Below are positions 8,422 to 15,439 of a stretch of 64,000 bases of DNA, in pieces. The stretch covers positions 7,750,001 to 7,814,000 of the forward strand of contig OY969623.1 of assembly GCA_963701675.1 (NCBI GenBank), given 5' to 3'. The number at the start of each line of letters is the position of its first letter. Position 1 is the stretch's first letter. The position numbers were made by a program, and so were the translations under genes. Source of the DNA: G963701675 sp963701675. GTDB lineage: Bacteria > Planctomycetota > Planctomycetia > Gemmatales > Gemmataceae. Below the pieces are notes generated by a model, which had not been told where the DNA came from, did no database searches, and was given only the letters and a program-made list of their open reading frames with translations.

Positions 8422-8839
8422 GCTCCTCCGCCTTGGCCACGGCGCCGTTCATGCCTTTTTCGCCCGGCGTGAGGACAACCTCGGCCCCAAACGCCTTCAG
8501 CAGCCGACGGCGTTCCAAGCTCATGGTTTCCGGCATCGTCACCACCAGGCGATAACCCTTGGCCGCGCAGGCAAACGCCAGTCCGATGCCGGTGTTGCCG
8601 CTGGTCGGCTCAATAATGGTGGTATCCTTCTTGATCTTACCGTCCCGTTCACCGGCTTCGATCATCGAAACACCGATTCGGTCTTTAACTGACCAAAGCG
8701 GATTGAAGCTCTCGAGTTTGCCAACGACCGTCGCCTTCGCGTCACCGACGACCCGTCGAAGGCGCACGAGAGGGGTATGCCCAATGGTCTGTGTGATGTC
8801 GTCGTAAATCTTGCCGCGAAATTGTTGCGGGAAGTCCAT
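8195..8839 (-). CDS. cysK: Cysteine synthase CysK, N-terminal part (frame broken)
   Basis: N-terminal half of CysK. The start is the ATG at 8839, preceded by a strong AGGAGGAG ribosome binding site at about 8843-8850; the longer frame to 9061 has no family similarity upstream of this point. Conserved blocks are IGHTPLVRLRR, the PLP-lysine region (LESFNPLWSVKDRI, Lys in SVKDR), EPTSGNTGIGLA (substrate loop TSGNTG) and MPETMSLERRRLLKAFGAEVVLTPG. After AEELA (about 8420) this frame leaves the family sequence and runs on to 8195. Repaired, the gene spans 7873-8839 and about 320 residues, normal for CysK. The repaired enzyme has its key residues, so a sequencing indel is more likely than true loss. 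Confidence 0.88.
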   Translation of the reverse strand: MDFPQQFRGKIYDDITQTIGHTPLVRLRRVVGDAKATVVGKLESFNPLWSVKDRIGVSMIEAGERDGKIKKDTTIIEPTSGNTGIGLAFACAAKGYRLVVTMPETMSLERRRLLKAFGAEVVLTPGEKGMNGAVAKAEELAQFHAEFIHAAAVQEPGQPGNPPENDGRGNLGRHTGKGRHPRIGHRHRRNADRRQRDHQEAKAELQGDCRRTRQ

Positions 8840-8951
8840 ACGCTCCTCCTGCGCGAGTTGAAGTTGCAATTGCGAAAGCGTTGCAGATTGTATTTGGGGT
8901 AGGGCCGCCGGACAAGAGATGCTAACGCGACCCGAAGCGCCCCGCGGTACT

Positions 8952-8990
8952 CGCGATCTCTGCGATTGTCGATCAATCGCAGAGATCGCG
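8952..8990. terminator. Perfect hairpin between the beta-helix gene and cysK
   Basis: Two perfect 17-nt arms (8952-8968 and 8974-8990, CGCGATCTCTGCGATTG and its complement) flank a 5-nt loop. It sits 18 bp past the stop of the minus-strand beta-helix gene and upstream of the cysK ribosome site. Its position fits a terminator separating surface operon 1 from cysK, but there is no T-run on the minus strand after it, so a palindromic repeat or RNA-processing site is also possible. Confidence 0.55.
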
Positions 8991-9008
8991 TGAAAATGGC
9001 CAAACCGT

Positions 9009-10376
9009 CTAGCCAAATGCCTTAAGGTCGAGCAAGAGCTTCTGCGCGAGCTCGGCCGCAAACATCGCGTCGCTTGCAGGGCGGAATGCCGTGAAGGCAG
9101 TCGCAGGAATCACTTCGGAATCGGCGACAGTTCCATTCAAGGCGGCGACAGCAGCGAGATGCATGTCCGGTACGGACGCGGCTGGCGTGACCGTGGGTTG
9201 GGCTATGGGCGCTGAAACGTCACTCGTCTGTGCAGTGGAAAGAACTAAAACGTCAGGCCTTCCGTGGGGGGCGTCAGGAGCGGGCCCCACCTGTACCTCG
9301 AAGGCACCGATATCGACAACGTCGCTTACGACGCGGACGAAACCGAGACCGCGTTGGTCGAATTCGGGGTTGTTGAAGTTGCCGCCCGTGTTGATGGCGG
9401 GGCTGTCCGGCAAGAGGGCAATGGTCATCGTCGGGCCACCGTTGTGCTGAAGCGCACCGAGCTTGGGATCACCGCCGATGATGCTGTGAACCGTGGAGGC
9501 AACGGAGCCGGAGATGTCGGCTCCGGACTGGGCGGTATTCAAAGCGACGATGGTGTTTCGCATCAACTGAACGTCACCTTTGATGGCGCCACCCGAAGAG
9601 TTACCGCTCGATCCGGTCTTGACGTTCATATTCCTTGCGATGGTGGTGTTCATGAGGGTGAGCGTCGCGCCCGAACTGTTGTTGATGCCGCCGCCATGGA
9701 CCGTGTTGTCGTAGGAACCGTCGTCTTCCGCCCGGTTCTCGGTGATGGTGCTATTGGAGATAAAGAGCGTGGCCCCAGGGCGATTGTCGATGCCGCCGCC
9801 GAAAGAGCCCGAGCCGTGAACGACGTTTTGCGCGACCAGACTATCAAAGATGGTGAGGGATCCTGAGTTCAGGATGCCGCCGCCGCGTGCATTGGAACAA
9901 GACCCGCAGTCCGCGCGATTGCCCACCACGGCAACGCTGTCCAGGAGGAGATTGCCGCTGTTATGAATTCCGCCGCCCCACGTCGTGCTTGGCGCGAAGC
10001 CGTTGCTGATCGTCAAACTGTGGATTTCCGCTTGGACGCCGCTGTTAATGGTGAAAACCCGGTAATTGCCGCCGATATGACGGCGGACGGTCACCTGATC
10101 GGCGCCGGAGCCAAAGATCAACAGATCATCGCTGATGTTCGGAAGGGCACTTTTCAGGTGGATCGTGCCTTCCTGGCCGAAGATGATGAGGTCCTGACCC
10201 GGTAGGGCGTTGGCCTGGGTGATGCAATAGCGGAGGTCGCCTTGCAAGCCGCGGCCCTTTCCCAAATCGCCGAAGCGGTTGACCGTAAACGTGCTGAGCA
10301 AGGTGCGGTCTTCGAGAGGTTCGAGCCGGAGCCGACTCTGCCGAATGTTTGTTTCGCCGCGTCGCAATCGATCCAT
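9009..10376 (-). CDS. Exported right-handed beta-helix protein with LEPLEDR N-terminal motif
   Basis: 455 residues from the ATG at 10376, chosen because AAGGAGG lies 5-10 nt upstream; the longer frame begins at a TTG inside that ribosome site. The N-terminus carries LRLEPLEDRTLLS at residues 16-28, a motif common on planctomycete exported proteins. Next comes a block shared with three other genes in this window (GDLRYCITQANALPGQDLIIF). Then come repeated GGGIxNxG rungs (GGGIHNSG, GGGILNSG, GGGIDNRPGA, GGGINNSSGA) typical of Pmp-like beta-helix repeats. The end has the choice-of-anchor-type block GGPTMTIALLPDSPAINTG and DQRGLGFVRVVSDVVDIGAFEVQ. It is probably secreted or surface attached. It is the third gene of a minus-strand operon after the propeller and peroxidase genes. 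Confidence 0.8.
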   Translation of the reverse strand: MDRLRRGETNIRQSRLRLEPLEDRTLLSTFTVNRFGDLGKGRGLQGDLRYCITQANALPGQDLIIFGQEGTIHLKSALPNISDDLLIFGSGADQVTVRRHIGGNYRVFTINSGVQAEIHSLTISNGFAPSTTWGGGIHNSGNLLLDSVAVVGNRADCGSCSNARGGGILNSGSLTIFDSLVAQNVVHGSGSFGGGIDNRPGATLFISNSTITENRAEDDGSYDNTVHGGGINNSSGATLTLMNTTIARNMNVKTGSSGNSSGGAIKGDVQLMRNTIVALNTAQSGADISGSVASTVHSIIGGDPKLGALQHNGGPTMTIALLPDSPAINTGGNFNNPEFDQRGLGFVRVVSDVVDIGAFEVQVGPAPDAPHGRPDVLVLSTAQTSDVSAPIAQPTVTPAASVPDMHLAAVAALNGTVADSEVIPATAFTAFRPASDAMFAAELAQKLLLDLKAFG

Positions 10377-10412
10377 TGCGGTCCTCCTTGTCAAAGGGTT
10401 GAAGGGGAATCT

Positions 10413-12695
10413 CTAAGGCAGGGAAATCCTGCCGTACATGTCTTCAAAATGTCGGAACGGGTCCCACAAGCTCGCTGCCGTGGAATCGCTCATGTCTACG
10501 TTGGTGACTTTCTTGAGCTGCCGACGCTCGTGTTGTGCATTCTGCGCTGGAATTGTCCCTGAGTCTACCACACCGAGTGTATTCACGCTAGTCAACGGGA
10601 GTGGATAATTTTCTCGGGACGACGCTGAGGCGCCTTTCCCCGTCGAGTTGCTGACAACAGTGACTGCACGCAGCGCCGTTGCAAGCTCCGGAGCTGGATC
10701 GTTTTGTCGGCCCATGTCCTTGATCCCGAAGTTTGCGATCACATCCGACGAAACGGTAAACACAATGTCCGCCGGATCAGGCGTCGTTTGTATCCAGCCG
10801 GGCGGAACCACGACGCGAACCTGGAACGTGCCGAACCTCAACGGGTCCTTGAGGTGAGTATAGCCATACACACCGTTGGGATTGGTCCTCGTTCGGTCTA
10901 TGGTCGCACCGTTTTCGACATTGATCAGCCGCACGTTGCGTCCCGGCACTCCCGGCTCGCCCGTATCCTGGATGCCGTTTTCGTTGAAGTCGTGAAACAC
11001 GGTGCCGCGGATGGTCAGCTCAAACAGGAAGACGTTGTCTTGCAGATTGCTGATCTCGGTGTTTTTGGAAATGATGTCGCGGAGCGTTGCCGAGTGAATC
11101 TCATCCAGCAAAGCGCCGGAGAAAATGTTCTGATACCAAAAGCGATCGCCGTCACGCGCTCGTTGAAACTGGTCGAGGATGACGGTGCGGAGAAGCTGAC
11201 CAGTACTGGTTCCGGGGACATGGTCCTCGGCGAGCCCTCCTACCCACAAATCGATGTTGTCCACATTTCCATAGAGGGCTGCCAGCTCGGTTTGGAGATT
11301 CACGCTTGAGGTGATTTCGGCAAAGCTGCTGACTGGTGCAAGACCGTAGGCGACGCGTACCGCATTGTAGTCCGAAAGTCCGTGGTCCCGGCCACGCTGC
11401 ATGTTGAGCGAGGCCAGATCGAAACCGCCCGCGCCAGGCGGGCCAAACAGAAAGTTCCGCACGCTGTCGACGATCATGTTGTCGACACGCCGAGACGGAT
11501 CGGACGAGAGATACTTGAGGATGGGTCCGATGCCGATCGAACTGACGACGGGCGGGTTGAAGAACCCTTCGCTCAGTGCGATCTCCGGCGCCACTTCTGC
11601 GCCATCGTTGCCGAAGAACTGAATATCGTCGCCGAGCATGCTGTGGCCCATGCGGAAGCTGCCCGTGGAGAATTCGTTGGCGACGCCGGGATTCAATGTG
11701 TCGACGTAGCCGGTGTAGGCCGGTAGCGCATTCGGGCCGAAAACGGCGGGTATCCATTCGTTGAAAGCTATTGCTTGAAGCTCACCCGCTACGATGAGAC
11801 GGGCCATTTGATAGATCTGCTCGTCATTGAAAGTTGGATTGGCCTCTTTCACCTCGCGGGCCCAACGGTTGTGCTCGCGGACGAACAAGGTGTGCAGACT
11901 CGTCAACTCGACGTTCTCATTGGCACGCACATCGCCTGCGGCGAAAACCTGATGGTCGGCCACGATGTGGGAGTCGTTAGCCATCGGAAGACACGGCGTC
12001 GCGGGCGCACAGTTCTCGAAGAACTGGGCATTATTGGTCGGCAGCAGGCCGCCGGGACCAACTTTCAGCTTGCCGCCTACGTGAGTTCGCAACATGTCCG
12101 CGGTGACGGCGTCCGATCCGTAAATCATCGAGGCATCAAGAAAGGCCGTTATCACGTTCGGCTGTTGTCGCGGGTTGGTGATGTCGGTCCCGGTGCCTGT
12201 CGCCGTCGTCGACCGGTTCAAGGTGATGACCTTCGTGCCGGTGCAGGCGGGATCGAAAAACGGATCGCACATCGGTACCAGGACATTGAACGGTTCGGAC
12301 GGGGTAGCTCTCGTCGTCAGATCCAGGTCGTGATCGATGAACTGGCCAAACGCATAAACCATGGCGGATAGAAAGCGGGCGTCGAAAGTCTCTCCTTCTT
12401 GAGCAACGACGGCGTTACTGATTTCGCGAGGACTGGGTCGCGGCGGATTGCCGACGAATGGAGCGGAAATGCCGTCGGCATACGCGACGGGCGCTTTCCG
12501 AAGCAAGGCTATGTTGGTGCTGCCAAACTCGGGGTTGATCAGGTTGTTGCAGGTGCCATCGAAGGTTCGTTCAGTAAGTGCCGTCCCGGTGCAGTCGAGC
12601 AGGCAGCGCTCTTCCAAGCGCTCGATGGCAGGGCGCTGGCCAAGGCGAGTAGTCATTTCCAGTCGCGAATCTCTGCGTTTCGACATCACTGTCAT
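10413..12695 (-). CDS. Animal-type haem peroxidase with C-terminal SdrD-B-like domain
   Basis: 760 residues starting at ATG 12695 after GAGGAGG. The N-terminal motif IERLEERCLLD (residues 24-34) is the export-type motif of its neighbours. Residues about 40-560 are an animal haem peroxidase (peroxinectin/myeloperoxidase superfamily): distal His122 in GQFIDHDLDLT, Arg258 in GDVRANENVELTSLHTLFVREHN, and proximal His351 in FRMGHSML. Residues about 585-680 form an SdrD B-type beta-sandwich (GTVFHDFNENGIQDTGEPGVPG). It likely uses hydrogen peroxide to oxidise halides or organic substrates outside the cell. Its start is 25 bp past the stop of the SBBP gene, so the two are probably co-transcribed. 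All catalytic residues that I can place are present. Confidence 0.88.
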   Translation of the reverse strand: MTVMSKRRDSRLEMTTRLGQRPAIERLEERCLLDCTGTALTERTFDGTCNNLINPEFGSTNIALLRKAPVAYADGISAPFVGNPPRPSPREISNAVVAQEGETFDARFLSAMVYAFGQFIDHDLDLTTRATPSEPFNVLVPMCDPFFDPACTGTKVITLNRSTTATGTGTDITNPRQQPNVITAFLDASMIYGSDAVTADMLRTHVGGKLKVGPGGLLPTNNAQFFENCAPATPCLPMANDSHIVADHQVFAAGDVRANENVELTSLHTLFVREHNRWAREVKEANPTFNDEQIYQMARLIVAGELQAIAFNEWIPAVFGPNALPAYTGYVDTLNPGVANEFSTGSFRMGHSMLGDDIQFFGNDGAEVAPEIALSEGFFNPPVVSSIGIGPILKYLSSDPSRRVDNMIVDSVRNFLFGPPGAGGFDLASLNMQRGRDHGLSDYNAVRVAYGLAPVSSFAEITSSVNLQTELAALYGNVDNIDLWVGGLAEDHVPGTSTGQLLRTVILDQFQRARDGDRFWYQNIFSGALLDEIHSATLRDIISKNTEISNLQDNVFLFELTIRGTVFHDFNENGIQDTGEPGVPGRNVRLINVENGATIDRTRTNPNGVYGYTHLKDPLRFGTFQVRVVVPPGWIQTTPDPADIVFTVSSDVIANFGIKDMGRQNDPAPELATALRAVTVVSNSTGKGASASSRENYPLPLTSVNTLGVVDSGTIPAQNAQHERRQLKKVTNVDMSDSTAASLWDPFRHFEDMYGRISLP

Positions 12696-12719
12696 GGGTA
12701 TCCTCCTCTACGGGTGTGG

Positions 12720-15287
12720 TCACACCTCCGCGAACTTGGTAACGAAAGCGTCGGCTTGGCCGAAACGATTTCGTCTCTTAAGAGCGCCCTGGGTTGTCGG
12801 GAAATCGGAACCATAAGTTTGGCCAGCGACGTAGACATTGTTTCCCGCATCCACGGCGATTGCGGAACCGTAATCGCCGCCGACTAAGCAGCACGAGGAA
12901 CCGCCGAAATACGTCGAATATACTAGCGCTGAACCGCTGGGATTAAGTTTCGCCATGATGGCGTCTTCGCCGCCGTTAGCGGTGCTATCGAAGGCAAAGG
13001 GCGTAGTTGGAAAGTTTGACGAAAGCGTGTACCCGGTTATGTACGCGAAGTTTCCCGAATCCAGGGCGATGCCGGTTGCGAAATCTTCCCCCGCGCCGCC
13101 GACGTATGTGGCGTAATGAAGCGCCGAACCGTCCGCATTCAGCTTGATGACAAAGGCATCGTTTCCGCCGTTATAGGTCGAGTCGAATGCGCCCGATGTG
13201 GCCGGCAGGTTGTCGGCATCGGTTTGGCCTGAAACATAGGCATTATTCGTACTGTCTAATGCGATCGCGTTGCCGAAGAGAACGCCGCCCAGAAAGGTGG
13301 AGTAGACCAACGCGCTGCCGTCGGGGCTGAGCTTGGTCACGAAAGCGCCCTCCGGTGTGGTATCGAAGGCGCCCGGTGTTGTGGGAAACGCCGAACCGCC
13401 GTAGCCGGTGATGTAGGCGTGACCGTCTTCGTCGGCGGCTATCCCATGGCAACGGTTGAAGGTGCCGGAAACGCCCAAGACAATGGAGTACACAAGAGCG
13501 GACCCGTTCGCACTCACCTTTTTCACAAAGATATTGTTGTGAAATGTTGCACCCGTGTAGCCGCATACATATCCCTGGCCGCTGCCGTCAACCGCGACTG
13601 CGGTGGCAGTCTCGTAACCTACTCCGCCCAGACACGCAGAAAAAATGAGGTTGCTTCCAGAGGAGTTGAGCTTCGTGAGAAACGTGTTAGCTCCCCCGCA
13701 GCTCCCATAAGCGCCTGGAGTGGTGGGAAAGTCGTCCGAAAAAGTGAGGCCGGCGACATACGCATTCCCGGCGGCGTCCAACGCAATGCCGCGACTCTCA
13801 TCTATCCCAAACGCTGGCGGCGTGCCACCCAAGTAAGTCGCATATATCAAATCCGACCCCGACGCGTTCAATTTCGCTATGAAAGCGTCACGGCTACCGG
13901 TGTAGCTCGTATCGAAAGCGCCCGGCGTGGCCGGAAAGAACGTCGATTCTGTCCAGCCGGTAACATAGGCGTTGCCATCGGTATCGACAGCGATTCCGCG
14001 GCCGTCGTCGCCAGCGCCCGGGCCGCCCAAATAGGTGGAATAACCTAGCATCAGCGGATCGATTACCAGCGGTTGGGTTGGGTCGTAGGCGCCGACATCA
14101 AGGGTGACGAGCGAGGAATGCTGAGTTCCGAGTACTGAGTATTGAGTACTGAGTACAAAACTACCGGTGACTTCGGTTCGCACGCCGTTCACCTCCTGGT
14201 ACAAATACGGCTTCTGCTGCACGAAATCGCCCGATGCGGTTTTCAGTACGAGGTTGCCGCCATCGTCGATTTCCGCGCCGTTGGCACCGGTGAAGTTTAG
14301 GGCGATGTGATTCGGATCGACGCCGGGCGAAACGATGAAATCGTATTCGAGTTGTTGATCCTTCCCGTAGTAAACAAGGTCGATTCCGTAGGTCGCGATG
14401 TTCGTGCGCCACGCCGATGGGTCATTGCCGATGAAGTAATTCACCTTGCCAGAAAATGGTTCCCGCCCCACGGCCGCCGCTTGCGGCTTAGCGCCTACGA
14501 GCTCCATGTGGATAGCAGTACCAATCGTCGATTCCGGTGAGCGGGGCGTGATAACGCCTTGAAGACCGGTCGTATCCAGGAGGTTAACACCCCCCGCTCG
14601 CCCGGTAGATTCGATCGAGAATACCGCCCCAGTCGGCGTCAGAAACGCCGTGTAACCACCGGCACGTGCGATAAAATCCACCCGCGTATCGGTTTGGCCT
14701 ACGTTTTCCTCGAAGGCGAGAGGTAGCTTGCCGTAGTTTTCCAACGCCGGTGATTCGCCTCGCTCGCGCGACGCGCCGGTGGGCATACCAACCTGATGCG
14801 TCAGCGAGGCAACAGCCGACTGGGGTGCTGCCGCAACGCCACTAGGAATCCGCTCGGTGGCAGGAGTTAGTCCGCTTAGGTATATGCCGACATCCATCGC
14901 GGAGTGCGAACCGCTTACAGACAACGCGCTCCGGCGCGAAGTCGTCGTGCCAGACATCGCCATTGGATTCCAAACGAAATCGGTCTGTAGCGGCGGCCCT
15001 TCGGCGTTGAGTTTCTGGTGGTGAGTAACACGCTCATTTCTCGGTTGAGCGGTACTTGCAAGTGGGTCTTCTAATACTTCTCTAATCATTGCTTGCGTTG
15101 AATCTACGTCCGAACACCTACCAGCTTCCAGCTGCGCGCTCTCTGGACCGTCACGGTGCCAAAAGTCGAGCAAGTTTCCGGGCGGCAGCCTGGCCTCCAG
15201 CCGTTCCAGTTCCGGCCGGAACCATCGCCAAGCCAATGGGTTGCGCCTTACGATCGAAGCGCGTTTAAGACGCCGCCGACCTGGCAT
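12720..15287 (-). CDS. SBBP-repeat beta-propeller surface protein
   Basis: 855 residues from the ATG at 15287 (GGAGG about 9 nt upstream; the longer frame begins at a TTG). N-terminal motif LERLEARLPPGNLL. Residues about 190-450 contain the domain that often precedes SBBP repeats (LPLAFEENVGQTD, GKVNYFIGNDPSAWRTNI, IDLVYYGKDQQLEYDFIV). From about residue 460 there are around eight SBBP repeats of the form YSTYLGG-DxGxGIAVDxxGNAYVTG-FPTTPGAFD. These build seven-bladed-propeller-like folds on exported proteins. It heads surface operon 1, ahead of the peroxidase and beta-helix genes. A promoter-like element lies 45 nt upstream. Oddities are a short tandem repeat at 14121-14156 and a 20-nt sequence at 14475-14494 identical to an intergenic site after purH. 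Confidence 0.82.
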   Translation of the reverse strand: MPGRRRLKRASIVRRNPLAWRWFRPELERLEARLPPGNLLDFWHRDGPESAQLEAGRCSDVDSTQAMIREVLEDPLASTAQPRNERVTHHQKLNAEGPPLQTDFVWNPMAMSGTTTSRRSALSVSGSHSAMDVGIYLSGLTPATERIPSGVAAAPQSAVASLTHQVGMPTGASRERGESPALENYGKLPLAFEENVGQTDTRVDFIARAGGYTAFLTPTGAVFSIESTGRAGGVNLLDTTGLQGVITPRSPESTIGTAIHMELVGAKPQAAAVGREPFSGKVNYFIGNDPSAWRTNIATYGIDLVYYGKDQQLEYDFIVSPGVDPNHIALNFTGANGAEIDDGGNLVLKTASGDFVQQKPYLYQEVNGVRTEVTGSFVLSTQYSVLGTQHSSLVTLDVGAYDPTQPLVIDPLMLGYSTYLGGPGAGDDGRGIAVDTDGNAYVTGWTESTFFPATPGAFDTSYTGSRDAFIAKLNASGSDLIYATYLGGTPPAFGIDESRGIALDAAGNAYVAGLTFSDDFPTTPGAYGSCGGANTFLTKLNSSGSNLIFSACLGGVGYETATAVAVDGSGQGYVCGYTGATFHNNIFVKKVSANGSALVYSIVLGVSGTFNRCHGIAADEDGHAYITGYGGSAFPTTPGAFDTTPEGAFVTKLSPDGSALVYSTFLGGVLFGNAIALDSTNNAYVSGQTDADNLPATSGAFDSTYNGGNDAFVIKLNADGSALHYATYVGGAGEDFATGIALDSGNFAYITGYTLSSNFPTTPFAFDSTANGGEDAIMAKLNPSGSALVYSTYFGGSSCCLVGGDYGSAIAVDAGNNVYVAGQTYGSDFPTTQGALKRRNRFGQADAFVTKFAEV
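14121..14156. repeat. Short tandem repeat inside the SBBP gene
   Basis: GAGTACTGAGTATTGAGTAC and flanking bases make about three imperfect copies of a 10-12-nt unit. On the coding strand it reads as VLSTQYSVLGTQ, inserted between the N-terminal domain and the propeller. The peptide is unlike its surroundings. From memory, similar STQYSVL strings occur in unrelated planctomycete proteins, which would mark a spreading repeat. Confidence 0.5.
14475..14494. repeat. 20-nt repeat copy inside the SBBP coding sequence
   Basis: The sequence CGCCGCTTGCGGCTTAGCGC is identical, in the same orientation, to 45217-45236 after purH. Here it is translated on the minus strand within GAKPQAAA. It contains a short internal palindrome (GCCGC-TT-GCGGC) and looks like half of a REP-type element. 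Confidence 0.55.
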
Positions 15288-15332
15288 CTGCAGAGCCTCC
15301 AAGGACGCACGAAGAACGCGAGTAGAAAAGTG

Positions 15333-15373
15333 CCTACAGTTATAACGTGATTTGGAGCCAAAACCGGACGCGC
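15333..15373 (-). promoter_or_regulatory. Shared promoter-like element upstream of surface operon 1 (copy C)
   Basis: Read on the minus strand it begins GCGCGTCCGGTTTTGGCT, continues AAATCACGTT, and ends in AGG about 45 nt before the SBBP start codon. Extended to 46 nt it matches the copy at 49773 at 38 positions. An A-rich tract (AGAAAAACGAAAG) precedes it, as at the other two copies. A TTGGCT / TATAAC-like pair is possible, but the spacing is not ideal for a standard sigma-70 promoter. Function is inferred from position and conservation. Confidence 0.6.
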
Positions 15374-15439
15374 GACTTTCGTTTTTCTAAAAGATTTCGA
15401 TTTCGGACGGCAAGTTTGTCCGCCGACGCGAGGGAACCC

